Positions 9,452-20,258 of a DNA stretch of 64,000 nt are shown here, piece after piece (position 1 is the first letter of the stretch; the number at the start of each line of letters is the position of its first letter). The notes beneath the pieces are model-generated. The model had not been told where the DNA came from, did not search any database, and saw nothing but the letters and a program-made list of their open reading frames with translations. The translations under genes were made by a program, and so were the position numbers. Source of the stretch: Bacteroidales bacterium (GTDB lineage Bacteria > Bacteroidota > Bacteroidia > Bacteroidales > Muribaculaceae); contig CP091725.1 in NCBI GenBank assembly GCA_022009815.1, forward strand, positions 2,721,567-2,785,566, read 5' to 3'.

Positions 9452-10033
9452 ATGCTGCAAATCGGGAATGCACTGGTCAGCCTCGACCTTATCGAACAGT
9501 TTTTCTGCTGCGATCTCGACAAATGCCTCGGCGAATGCTGTATCGAAGGCGATGCCGGCGCTCCTATCACCAAAGAGGAATATGCCAAGATAAAGGAAAT
9601 ACTGCCAGAGGTGTGGGACGACCTGCTGCCGGCTGCCAAACGCGTGATTGAGGAGCAGGGCGTGGGCTACGTCGACGAGGAAGGCGACTTGGTGACATCG
9701 ATTGTCGACGGGCGCAATTGTGTGTTTACGTGCTATGGCGAGAACGGGATGTGTCTCTGCGCCATCGAGAAGGCATACCGTGCTGGAAAAATCGACTTCT
9801 ACAAGCCAATCTCATGCCATCTCTACCCTGCCCGCCTTCAGGAATTTCCCGACTTCACCGCCGTCAACTACCATCGTTGGAAAATCTGCAAATGCGCGGA
9901 AGTGATGGGCAGAAAAAACCACGTGCGGCTATATCAGTTTCTTGAGGGCCCGCTGACGCGCCGCTTCGGCAAGGAATGGTACGACGAGCTGCGCACCGCC
10001 TGCGAGGCCTATCTTGAAGAATACGGAGAGTAA
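9452..10033 (+). CDS. DUF3109 family cysteine-rich protein
   Basis: A cytoplasmic protein of about 193 aa with a cysteine pattern that suggests a metal or Fe-S centre: FFCCDLDKCLGECCIEGDAG near the N-terminus, CVFTCYGENGMCLCAIEKA in the middle and SCHLYPAR and WKICKCAEV later. These match the DUF3109 family, widespread in Bacteroidota and of unknown function. Start 9452 (MLQIGNALVSLDLIE) matches family N-termini. An in-frame ATG at 9428 would lie almost at the transcription start if the TAATTTCG at 9410 is the -7 box, so it was not preferred. Confidence 0.82.
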   Translation: MLQIGNALVSLDLIEQFFCCDLDKCLGECCIEGDAGAPITKEEYAKIKEILPEVWDDLLPAAKRVIEEQGVGYVDEEGDLVTSIVDGRNCVFTCYGENGMCLCAIEKAYRAGKIDFYKPISCHLYPARLQEFPDFTAVNYHRWKICKCAEVMGRKNHVRLYQFLEGPLTRRFGKEWYDELRTACEAYLEEYGE

Positions 10034-10069
10034 GCATTCACTTTTTTTCATTTTTTGTCTGTATTTCTG

Positions 10070-10100
10070 TTTGCAGTAAAAGAAATTAGACGTATCTTTG
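10070..10100 (+). promoter_or_regulatory. Bacteroidota-type promoter of rho
   Basis: TTTG at 10070-10073, 19 bases, then TATCTTTG at 10093-10100, a full match to the TTTG/TAnnTTTG pattern. Implies a 5' leader of about 145 bases for rho. Confidence 0.75.
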
Positions 10101-10104
10101 CATC

Positions 10105-10131
10105 GTGATTGAGGGAAGCATAATCAATCAC
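10105..10131 (+). promoter_or_regulatory. 5'-leader hairpin of rho
   Basis: GTGATTGA and TCAATCAC form an 8-bp perfect stem around an 11-base loop at the very start of the predicted rho transcript. It could stabilise the mRNA or take part in autoregulation; the role is not shown by the sequence. Confidence 0.5.
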
Positions 10132-10253
10132 CATTACTCGCTGCGCTTCCCACAGTCATCCACTCTTTAATTTTCTCAAAAAAAAGATTTTCAGAACAGT
10201 CACGTGCGCACAACGGCGCAACGTAGATTCAAAATGTAATACATCTTACATAT

Positions 10254-12244
<1,991 letters not shown>

Positions 12245-12270
12245 CTCTCGTCGACAACCCCACACACATA

Positions 12271-12308
12271 CCGGCGACAACCGACAATGGTTGTCGCCGA
12301 TATTGTTT
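12271..12308 (+). terminator. rho transcript terminator
   Basis: CGGCGACAACC and GGTTGTCGCCG form a perfect 11-bp stem around GACAAT, followed by ATATTGTTTTT. Confidence 0.8.
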
Positions 12309-12421
12309 TTATAGCAATGCTGCATAGGAAACACAAGGATTTACGACGCGCATTACGCAAAAGAGGATTTTAGGATTGCACTTTTTTTGCGTAACTTTAC
12401 GGCAACAAAAACACTGACACA

Positions 12422-13524
12422 ATGGCAATATCACTCTGCGCACTATCAACAATGGCTATGCTCGACCTTGCCGCCGCGGCTTCGCAGGCATGGCTGCCGA
12501 TGCTTGTCGGCACTTACACCGACACCGACAGCAAAGGCATCTATCAATATCGCTTCAACCAAGAAAGCGGAACGGCAGAACTCACCTCCGTCACTCCGGC
12601 GCGCAACCCGTCGTTTGTGATTTTCTCCGACAACGGCGACAACGTCTATGCCGTCGACGAGTCGGGCACCGACGACGACGCCCTTGCAGCATTCCGCTAT
12701 GAAGGCATCGACAAGCCATTGACCCGCATCAACGCCGTGGCGACGGGCGGCAAAGCGCCGTGCAATATCTTCCAGACAAAAATCTGATCTACACCGCCAA
12801 CTATACGGGCGGAAGCATCACGGAGTTCAGACTTGCCGACGACGGAAGCATCAAGAAAGCCAACAAGGTGATGACGTTTTCGCTCACAGGCAAAGCTCCC
12901 GACAAAACAAGGCAGCAGTCAGCCCATCTCCACTGCGTCACCGCCGACCCCTACGAATGGCGCGCATTCGCCTGCGACCTCGGCAACGACTGCATCTACT
13001 CGCTCAAGCCCAACGCCGCATGCGACGGGCTGGAAGTGGACAGCACCCTATATGTAGCGGCAGGTTCAGGGCCACGCCACCTCACGTTTGACGACGAAGG
13101 CCGTTATGCCTACCTCATCACCGAACTGTCGGGCGAAGTGATGGTGTTCAGCCACCACGAAGGCAAGCTGACACAGATTCAAACCGTCACCGCCGACGAC
13201 CGCCATGCCCGCGGCAGCGCCGACATCCATCTGACACCCGACGGACGCTTCCTCTATGCGTCAAACCGTCTGCAAGGCGACGGCATAGCCATCTTCCGCG
13301 TAGACAAAGAAAGCGGGATGCTCACACGCACGGGCTACCAGCCCACAGCGCGGCATCCACGCAATTTTGCCATAACTCCCAACGGCAGCTTCCTGCTTTG
13401 TGCCTGCCGAGACGCTGACATCATCCAAGTGTTTGCAATCGACCCCGACACCGGTATGCTCTCCGACACCAGCCACGACATCCACGTGCCCCACCCCGTG
13501 TGCATAGCCATCGGCTCAAAATAA
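12422..13524 (+). CDS. lactonase-family beta-propeller protein (frame broken near 12766)
   Basis: The frames 12422-12787 and 12760-13524 join with one extra A near TGCAATATC, giving about 367 aa. It belongs to the 6-phosphogluconolactonase-like (YkgB/lactonase, seven-bladed propeller) family: PMLVGTYTDTDSKGIYQYRF at the first blade, NLIYTANYTGGSITEF, GSGPRHLTFDDEGRYAYLI, TPDGRFLYASNRLQGDGIA and GYQPTARHPRNFAITPNGSF. A hydrophobic N-terminus (ALSTMAMLDLAAAASQA) suggests export to the periplasm. Substrate uncertain: relatives hydrolyse sugar lactones, but many homologs are untested. A weak -7 box TAACTTTA lies upstream. Confidence 0.82.
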
Positions 13525-13570
13525 AGTCACAGCAAATAATTCAACATTCAACAATGCCAACAAACAAGAA

Positions 13571-13921
13571 ATGTTCATGCTGAATGAGCACATCAAAAAC
13601 ATTAAAAATGAAATAACTGAATACAAGAAGGCGATGGATGATGACTTCACATTCAAAGAAGAAAAGGGAGACCAAGCAGGTGGACCAGAAACAAGCAAGG
13701 TGGACCGGAAAAGTGGACCAGAAACACGGAATGCCATCTTACGTCTTATATCCGAGAACGCAAGCATCACTTCACGCGAAATGGCTAACAAATTGGGCAT
13801 CAACAGGAGCGCCGTGTCTAAGCATCTTAAGAAAATGCAAGACAACGACATCATTCACCGTGAGGGTTCACAGAAGTCTGGGCATTGGGTGATTATACGA
13901 CAGGATACGGATTTAGCATGA
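13571..13921 (+). CDS. small winged-helix DNA-binding protein, possibly a detached domain
   Basis: A 116-aa protein; the start may be the internal ATG at 13577 (MLNEHIKNIKNEITEY). Residues 55-110 (RNAILRLISENASITSREMA, GINRSAVSKHLKKMQ, GHWVII) form a winged helix-turn-helix. The closest resemblance I recognise is to the C-terminal wHTH of Bacteroidota ATP-binding (AlbA-type) or Fic proteins, where such domains follow low-complexity Q/T/P linkers. Here the linker is GPETSKVDRKSGPETR. It may be a free-standing regulator or the remnant of a larger gene. No partner gene is adjacent. Confidence 0.55.
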   Translation: MFMLNEHIKNIKNEITEYKKAMDDDFTFKEEKGDQAGGPETSKVDRKSGPETRNAILRLISENASITSREMANKLGINRSAVSKHLKKMQDNDIIHREGSQKSGHWVIIRQDTDLA

Positions 13922-13990
13922 AGTTCACGACAAACAGTTTGCCGAGAGACATATTGTTGTGGCAGATATAACCAAGTCAAGTCAATTGAA

Positions 13991-14050
13991 AAATCGGCCG
14001 TTGGAATTTCTCAGTGTCGTATGGCAACGAGTGATTCCAATGGCCGATTT
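13991..14050. terminator. long stem-loop between convergent genes
   Basis: AAATCGGCC-G-TTGGAAT pairs with ATTCCAA-T-GGCCGATTT, 16 base pairs interrupted by one mismatch, loop about 26 bases. It lies 19 bases past the patB stop and probably terminates patB on the minus strand. Confidence 0.65.
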
Positions 14051-14069
14051 GGGATAGAAGAAGAGACGG

Positions 14070-15230
14070 TTAGCGGCTTCTGACGAAATTAAGGAAACGG
14101 TTGAGTCCGTCGAGCATCACGCTGCGCGGACAAGCGATGTTCCACCGCATGTAGCCTTCGCCTTCGGCACCATACATTGTGCCGGCATTGAGCCATAGGC
14201 GGGCGTCGTCCAGAAGAGCATGCTCAAGCGCATCCGACGGCATGCCGAGACTGCTGCAGTCCATCCACACCAGATATGTGCCCTCAAGACGCGTTATAGG
14301 AAATTCCGGCAGCTCACGTCGGCAGAACTCCGCCATAGCCTCATAGTTGCCATGCAGATAGTCAACCAGCTGGTTGAGCCACTCTTCCCCTTCGTTGTAG
14401 GCAGCGATTGTCGCCGCCACGCCAAACGGATTCACGTCGCACACCTCGTTGATGTTTATCGCCTTGTCGATACGGCTTCGCAGGTCGTTGTCGAACGCCA
14501 CGATATTTGCAATCTGCAGTCCGGCGATGTTGAAAGCCTTGCTCGGCGACACACACGTCACCGACCGGTGCAGGAAAGCGTCCGACAGCGACGCAAAAGG
14601 CGTGTATTTGAACCCTTGATACACCAGTTCGCAGTGAATCTCATCAGCGACCACCGTCACGCCGTTGCGCAGGCAGATGTTGCCAAGCCGCGTCAGCTCG
14701 TCGGGAGTCCAGACGCGTCCAGCCGGATTGTGGGGATTGCAGAGCAGCATCACTTTGGCGCGCGGGTCGGCGGCACAACGCTCAAGAGCATCGAAATCCA
14801 TCTCATAGGTGTCGGCGGTGCGGCGCAGAGGATTGCTCACAATCTCGCAGCCGTTGTTGCGTATCGACGAGAAGAAGCAGTTGTAGACTGGAGTCTGCAC
14901 AATCACCTTGTCGCCCGGCACGGTCAGAGCCTTTATCACCGCCGATACCGCCGGCACCACTCCAGATGTGTAGATTATCCATTCGCGGTCGATGTCCCAT
15001 CCATGCCTCCGGCTGAACCACGATGTTACGGCATCGTAGTAGGCGTCGGGCACACGGGTGTAGCCAAAGATTCCGTGCGCCACGCGTTTCTGCAGCGCGT
15101 CGATGATGGCAGGCGCAGTGCGGAAGTCCATGTCAGCCACCCACATAGGCAGCACGCCCTCGGGAGCGCTGTCCCACTTGTAAGAGTTTGTGGCACGCCG
15201 GTCGATAGTCTTGTCGAAGTCGTATTTCAT
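14070..15230 (-). CDS. patB: PatB/MalY-type cystathionine beta-lyase, PLP enzyme
   Basis: A 386-aa fold-type I aminotransferase-like enzyme. Signature stretches are PMWVADMDFRTAPAI near residue 30, GIFGYTRVPDAYYDAV, LLCNPHNPAGRVWTPDEL with the asparagine and proline near the cofactor, VADEIHCELVY, and the PLP lysine in CVSPSKAFNIAGLQ. The C-terminus carries the substrate-binding arginine region MRWNIACPRS. It cleaves C-S bonds of cystathionine or cysteine conjugates, releasing pyruvate and ammonia. It follows the DUF3737 gene by 8 bases, so the two are cotranscribed, an association seen in other gut bacteria. Confidence 0.92.
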   Translation of the reverse strand: MKYDFDKTIDRRATNSYKWDSAPEGVLPMWVADMDFRTAPAIIDALQKRVAHGIFGYTRVPDAYYDAVTSWFSRRHGWDIDREWIIYTSGVVPAVSAVIKALTVPGDKVIVQTPVYNCFFSSIRNNGCEIVSNPLRRTADTYEMDFDALERCAADPRAKVMLLCNPHNPAGRVWTPDELTRLGNICLRNGVTVVADEIHCELVYQGFKYTPFASLSDAFLHRSVTCVSPSKAFNIAGLQIANIVAFDNDLRSRIDKAININEVCDVNPFGVAATIAAYNEGEEWLNQLVDYLHGNYEAMAEFCRRELPEFPITRLEGTYLVWMDCSSLGMPSDALEHALLDDARLWLNAGTMYGAEGEGYMRWNIACPRSVMLDGLNRFLNFVRSR

Positions 15231-15238
15231 ACAGGCAA

Positions 15239-16090
15239 TTATTTTTTGTTTCGTTCAATCAGCAGGCAGTCGGCCGGCATCTTGATGTTGCCGTCGAGCA
15301 CCACATCGCCGAGGCAGTCAGCCTCGATGCGTCCGCTGCGCGGATTTTTCACGCCTCCTATGCTTCCTTTTATTGTTGCGTTCACGGAACTGTACTCGAA
15401 AGCGCGGTCGCAAGCCGGATCAAACGTGCAGTTCTCAAGCACCAGATTCTCGGCATAGCAGAGCGGTTGTTCGCCAGAGATGTGGCAGTTGACAAGGCGC
15501 AGGTTGCGCGAATGCCATCCCAGATACTCGCCATTGAGTTCCGAATCGTAGATGGTCACATTCTCCACCTCCCAGAACGCATCTTTGGTTGTGATTTTCG
15601 CGTTGCGCACCACTACGTTGCTCACATATTGGAACACGTATTTAGAGTCAGACACCAAGCCGTCGATTTCGATGTCGCTGCTGAACATGAAAGGATACGT
15701 TCCTCCTTGCAGCCGCAGGTTCTTAGCACGTATGCCCTTGCATCGCCAGAACGTCTCGTCGGCATCGGTCATCACCACGTTCTCAATGTCGATGTCGTGC
15801 ATCTCGCGAAACATTTTCGGCGCGTCGATGTGCGTGTCGGTCATCCGCAGATGGTCGCTATACCACAGTGCAGAGCGTCCGCCCACATCGAAATGGCAAC
15901 GGTCAATCACGAACCCGTGCACATGCCAGAACGGATAGTTGCCCTCAAAACGGCAATTTGTCGCCTTGATGTTGCTGCACTCCTTTATCGCCGACTCGCC
16001 TTCGCGTATCACCACATTGTCGAGGTGTAGGTTGTGCGACTCAAACAGCGGTCGCTCGCCGCCGAATTCCTTATCTTTTATCAGTTCCAT
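15239..16090 (-). CDS. DUF3737 family beta-helix protein
   Basis: A 283-aa cytoplasmic protein of the DUF3737 family, built from repeating short beta strands (NVVIREGESAIKECSNIKAT, NYPFWHVHGFVIDRCHF, GEYLGWHSRNLRLVNCHI) as in right-handed parallel helices. The N-terminus KDKEFGGERPLFESHNL is characteristic. Biochemical function unknown. First gene of a two-gene operon with patB; a TAAATTTG -7 box lies on the minus strand at 16121-16128. Confidence 0.85.
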   Translation of the reverse strand: MELIKDKEFGGERPLFESHNLHLDNVVIREGESAIKECSNIKATNCRFEGNYPFWHVHGFVIDRCHFDVGGRSALWYSDHLRMTDTHIDAPKMFREMHDIDIENVVMTDADETFWRCKGIRAKNLRLQGGTYPFMFSSDIEIDGLVSDSKYVFQYVSNVVVRNAKITTKDAFWEVENVTIYDSELNGEYLGWHSRNLRLVNCHISGEQPLCYAENLVLENCTFDPACDRAFEYSSVNATIKGSIGGVKNPRSGRIEADCLGDVVLDGNIKMPADCLLIERNKK

Positions 16091-16188
16091 AACTGTGTTT
16101 TTAATGTTCTATGCTGTCTGCAAATTTACGTGTTTTTCCGCAAAGCCCACCTATCCGAATTACCGAACTTTCAACCTTTTTTACCCCT

Positions 16189-17606
16189 TTATACGGCCTT
16201 CATCCAGCGTCGTCGCCACAAATGCACCAGGAAGATGGCGCCACGGAACGTCAGCTCAACACACATGGCAATCCACACACCGCGCAGTCCCATTGTTGGA
16301 GCAAGCCATGCAGCCATCGTAAGGCGCACAGCCCAGATGCTCAGGAAGTTCATCAGACAAGGCTTCAGCGTGTCGGCGGCACCGACACAAACGCCATACG
16401 CCACAATCGACGCGGCAAACATCGGCTCGGCAAACGCCTCTATACGCAACGCCATTACACCAAGCCGGCGTATCTCGTCAACAGGCGTCATCAGCCCGAT
16501 AATCTCGGGAGCAGCGACATACATAAGCACACCCATCACCGCCATCACCGCCATGCCCATTCCGACAGTGATTTTAGCGAAGCTCCACGTCAGGTCGCGA
16601 CGGCGCGCACCGACACTCTGCCCACAAGCGTGGTGGCAGCCTCAGCAATGCCATAGCCTGGCATATAGCAAAGGCTCTCGGCTGTGATGGCAAACGAGTT
16701 GGCTGCGATGGAGCACACACCCAGCGGCGCGACAATGGTGGTTATCGCAATCTGCGCACTGCATATCACCCCATGCTCCAAACCCATCGGGAAACCGATT
16801 TTAACCGCCTTTCTGAGCGTGTCGGCTATCGACTGTCTCCATCCGCGCAGCCCTGCAAGCCGCAGATGTGACGTGCCGTGGCGCAGATACCACAACAGCC
16901 AAGCCACGACCACCGTTTCGGCAAGCACCGTGCCAAGAGCCGCACCCTCAACACCAAGTCCCGCACCTGGGAGAAACACATCGAATCCAGCCACAGCGAC
17001 TGTGCGCGAAGGGAAAATCAGCAGAAAGTTGAACACCACATCAAGGGCGCACATAGCCACTCCCGCCATGCTCGGCACGTGCATATTGCCGCTGCACCGC
17101 AGCATGCCGCCAGCAAGAAACTGCATCTGAAGCGCTGGAAGAAACAAGGATATTATCAGGAAATAAGTCGACGCATCGCGATGTATCGACTCGGCGCCGC
17201 CAAGCCAAACAGGCAAACTACTGCTGATGCCGGCACCGATGGATGCCAGCAGAAGGCTGAACGCCAACACCGCCACCACCGACTGCCGCAACACGCGCTG
17301 CGCGCCTTCCCAGTCGCCGGCACCGATGCGGTGGGCAACCTGCACCGAAAAACCCGAAGCCGCGGCACTCAGCAGTCCGCCGAAGAGCCATGTGGTTGTC
17401 GACACCAAGCCTATCGCCGCCGAGGCCTCAGCGCCGAGGCTTCCAACCATCGATGCGTCGATATACTGCATCACTATCGACGACAACTGCGCCACAACCG
17501 CCGGCACACTCAGCATCACCGCCAAGCGCACCTTCTGTCCAGCCGACATAGTCCGACCTTCGCGGATCATCGCCAGCAACCTGTCTGCCTCTGCCTTTAT
17601 TCTCAT
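16189..17606 (-). CDS. MATE-family efflux transporter (frame broken near 16610)
   Basis: The minus-strand frames 17606-16590 and 16560-16189 join when one C is added to GTGGGCAGAGTG near 16618, restoring TLVGQSVGARRRDLTWSFAKITVGMG. That gives about 472 aa with 12 membrane segments. MATE features are PAVVAQLSSIVMQYIDASMVG in the first helices, SAAASGFSVQVAHRIGAGDW, and the second-half repeat MGLEHGVICSAQIAITTIVAP. It should export drugs or metabolites using Na+ or H+ gradients. Substrate unknown. Divergent from ybaK. Confidence 0.88.
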
Positions 17607-17700
17607 AATTCAAAGTGCAAATTAATCTTTCATATCCATTCTTTCAACTTTATGCACTATCTTTGTATAAGCATAGAAGACAGAAAAAGATTTATCAATA

Positions 17701-18217
17701 TGGCTGGAATAGGAAAGACCAACGTGGCGCGTCTGCTTGACCGCGCCAAAATAAAATACGAGCTTGTGCCTTACGAGGTCGACGAAACCGACCTTGGCGC
17801 ACAGCATATCGCCGACCAACTCGGCGAAGACATTCAGCAAGTGTTCAAGACACTTGTGCTGACAGGCGACAAGGTCAAACATTTTGTTTGCGTGGTGCCG
17901 GGATGCTGCGAGGTAGACCTCAAGAAAGCAGCGAAGGTGTCGGGCAACAAGAAAGCGGAGATGCTCCACATGAAGGATCTGCTGCCAACCACCGGCTATA
18001 TCCGCGGAGGATGCTCGCCAATCGGTATGAAAAACCGTTTCCCACGTTTTTCCACCGTTCGTGTCTTGATTTCAACTTCATCTATGTGAGCGCCGGTGTG
18101 CGCGGACTGCAACTGAAAATCGACCCCAAGGATTTGATTGAATATGTCGGGGCTTCGACAGCCGACATTATTGTCACACCTAAAGACGAGGAACTCAACG
18201 ATGAACACATTTGGTAA
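17701..18217 (+). CDS. ybaK: YbaK/EbsC Cys-tRNA(Pro) deacylase (frame broken near 18042)
   Basis: A protein of about 172 aa after adding one base in TTCCCACG near 18042. The first frame ends in IGMKNRFP and the second resumes at TFFHRSCLDFNFIYVSAGVRG. It hydrolyses Cys mischarged on tRNA(Pro); the conserved lysine lies in FKTLVLTGDKVKHFVCVVPG, and GGCSPIGMK is a family motif. A trans-editing enzyme makes sense because the proS in this window is the type without an inserted editing domain. It overlaps the aroC start by 17 bases. A -7 box TATCTTTG sits at 17658-17665. Confidence 0.9.
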
Positions 18218-19274
18218 AATTTTCCGGCTGACGTCGTTCGGCGAGTCGCACGGGACTGCCGTGGGCGGCGTTGTCGACGGTATGCCCGCAGGCATTGCAA
18301 TCAACCTCGACCGTGTGCAGCACGAACTCGACCGCCGCCGTCCGGGGCAGTCGGCAATCGTCACGCCACGGAAAGAGTCCGACCGCGTAGAAGTGCTGTC
18401 GGGACTGTTTGAGGGCGTGACAACGGGCACCCCCATAGGGTTCGAGGTGAGAAACGCAGACCACCACTCAGCCGACTACGGCAACATCCGACAGACGTTC
18501 CGTCCGTCGCACGCCGACTACACATACACCGAAAAATACGGGCTGCGCGACCATCGCGGCGGCGGACGCTCGAGCGCGCGCGAGACTATTGCCCGTGTCG
18601 TTGCCGGAGCATTCGCACGCCAGGCATTGGATCAACTCGGCATCTCCATCTACGCCTACACTTCGCAGGTGGGCGACATCAGCCTCGACCCCGACTACCG
18701 CAAATACAACCCAGCGCTGGTGGAAACCAACGCCGTGCGCTGCCCCGACCCCGAAACGGCGGCAAGGATGTACGACCTCATCGACAAGGTGAGACGCGAA
18801 GGCGACACCATAGGCGGCACGGTGACCTGTGTGGTCAAAGGAGTGCCGACAGGACTCGGCGAACCCGTGTTTGACAAGCTGCATGCCCGACTGGCATACG
18901 CCATGATGGGCATAAACGCCGCCAAAGGCTTTGAGTATGGAATGGGATTCGACGGTGTTGGCAACCGTGGAAGCATGATGAACGACGCGTTCACTTCCGA
19001 CAATGGAAAAATCCACACATCGACCAATCATTCAGGCGGCATACAAGGCGGAATTTCAAACGGCGAGGACATATATTTCCGCGTGGCGTTCAAGCCCGTG
19101 GCAACGCTGCTGCGCGACGTCGACACGGTCGACGCCTCGGGCAACCCCACCGTGCTGAAAGCCAAAGGACGCCACGACCCGTGCGTGCTGCCGCGTGCTG
19201 TGCCTATCGTGGAGGCCATGGCTGCAATGACTGTGCTCGACATGTATCTGCTCAACAAAACCACCCGTCTGTAA
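18201..19274 (+). CDS. aroC: chorismate synthase
   Basis: A 357-aa protein starting MNTFGKIFRLTSFGESHG, the classic chorismate synthase N-terminus. Further motifs are RPGQSAIVTPRKESDRVEVL, the FMN-site segment DHRGGGRSSARETIARVVAG near residue 125 and GGIQGGISNGEDI. It converts 5-enolpyruvylshikimate-3-phosphate to chorismate in the last common step of aromatic biosynthesis, using reduced FMN. The start at 18201 lies inside ybaK; the stop overlaps the next gene's start (TAATG). No frame breaks. Confidence 0.97.
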   Translation: MNTFGKIFRLTSFGESHGTAVGGVVDGMPAGIAINLDRVQHELDRRRPGQSAIVTPRKESDRVEVLSGLFEGVTTGTPIGFEVRNADHHSADYGNIRQTFRPSHADYTYTEKYGLRDHRGGGRSSARETIARVVAGAFARQALDQLGISIYAYTSQVGDISLDPDYRKYNPALVETNAVRCPDPETAARMYDLIDKVRREGDTIGGTVTCVVKGVPTGLGEPVFDKLHARLAYAMMGINAAKGFEYGMGFDGVGNRGSMMNDAFTSDNGKIHTSTNHSGGIQGGISNGEDIYFRVAFKPVATLLRDVDTVDASGNPTVLKAKGRHDPCVLPRAVPIVEAMAAMTVLDMYLLNKTTRL

Positions 19275-20179
19275 TGCACAAGCCATACCGCGACTTCGCC
19301 GACTTCCTCCACGAGCGTTTCCCCGACTTCAAGGTGCAGAAGATTGCCATCAACGCCGGCTTCACCTGTCCAAACCGCGACGGCTCAAAAGGCACCGGCG
19401 GATGCACATACTGCAACAACCAGACGTTCAACCCCGAATACTGCCGCCCGTCGCTGTCGGTGGGCGAACAGATTGAGAAAGGGCGCACGTTCTTCGGAAA
19501 GAAATATCCCGGCATGAAGTATCTGGCTTATTTTCAAGCCTATACCAACACCTACGGCAAACTTGGCCATCTTGTAGACCTCTACGAGGAGGCAGTGGCT
19601 TGCCCCGACGTGGTGGGACTGATCATAGGCACCCGCCCAGACTGCATGCCCGACACTCTGCTGCAATATCTCGCATCGCTTTCGCAACGCACATTCGTGA
19701 TGGTGGAATACGGAGCCGAGACCGCCAGCAACCACACTCTCGACGTCATCAACCGCGGACACTCGTGGGAGGACACCGTCGACGCCGTAAACCGCACACA
19801 CGCAGCCGGAATAGCCTGCGGACTGCACCTCATCCTCGGACTGCCGGGAGAGTCGGAAGCCGACATGCTCCACACCGTAGACCAAGTGTCGGCTCTGCCA
19901 ATCGACACCGTCAAGCTCCACCAGCTGCAGATTATCCGCGGCACACGCCTTGCCCGTCAAGTGGCGTCAGGCGAAGTCAGCGTGGCACGATGGTCGGCAG
20001 ACGAGTATATATCACTGTGTGTCAAGATAGTGAAGCGCATGCGCAGCGACATCGCCATTGAGCGATTCGTGTCGCAGTCGCCCGAAAACCTGCTCATCTC
20101 GCCGCGCTGGGGGCTGAAAAACTACCAGTTCACCAACCTGCTCCACAACGCTCTGAGAAGCAACGACAAAAAATGCTGA
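19274..20179 (+). CDS. TIGR01212-type radical SAM protein (YhcC-like)
   Basis: A 301-aa protein whose cluster motif is CPNRDGSKGTGGCTYC, the spaced three-cysteine pattern of the TIGR01212/YhcC radical SAM subfamily. Also seen are YLAYFQAYTNTYG, LIIGTRPDCMPDTLL, MVEYGAETASNHTLDVINRG and LHLILGLPGESEADM, all typical of this group. It should bind a 4Fe-4S cluster and SAM; the substrate in this family is not firmly known. The start MHKPYRDFADFLHERFP overlaps the aroC stop by one base, indicating translational coupling. Confidence 0.9.
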   Translation: MHKPYRDFADFLHERFPDFKVQKIAINAGFTCPNRDGSKGTGGCTYCNNQTFNPEYCRPSLSVGEQIEKGRTFFGKKYPGMKYLAYFQAYTNTYGKLGHLVDLYEEAVACPDVVGLIIGTRPDCMPDTLLQYLASLSQRTFVMVEYGAETASNHTLDVINRGHSWEDTVDAVNRTHAAGIACGLHLILGLPGESEADMLHTVDQVSALPIDTVKLHQLQIIRGTRLARQVASGEVSVARWSADEYISLCVKIVKRMRSDIAIERFVSQSPENLLISPRWGLKNYQFTNLLHNALRSNDKKC

Positions 20180-20258
20180 CAATTTTATCGGTTATTTGGA
20201 ATTATTCTGAATAATAATTTTTACCTTTGCACCCGTAAAAACAGCAGATAAAGACATT

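Noticed and set aside
14220..15458. 412-codon plus-strand ORF opposite patB
   Set aside because: Mirror of the patB and DUF3737 coding frames, with histidine/arginine-rich composition typical of antisense frames.
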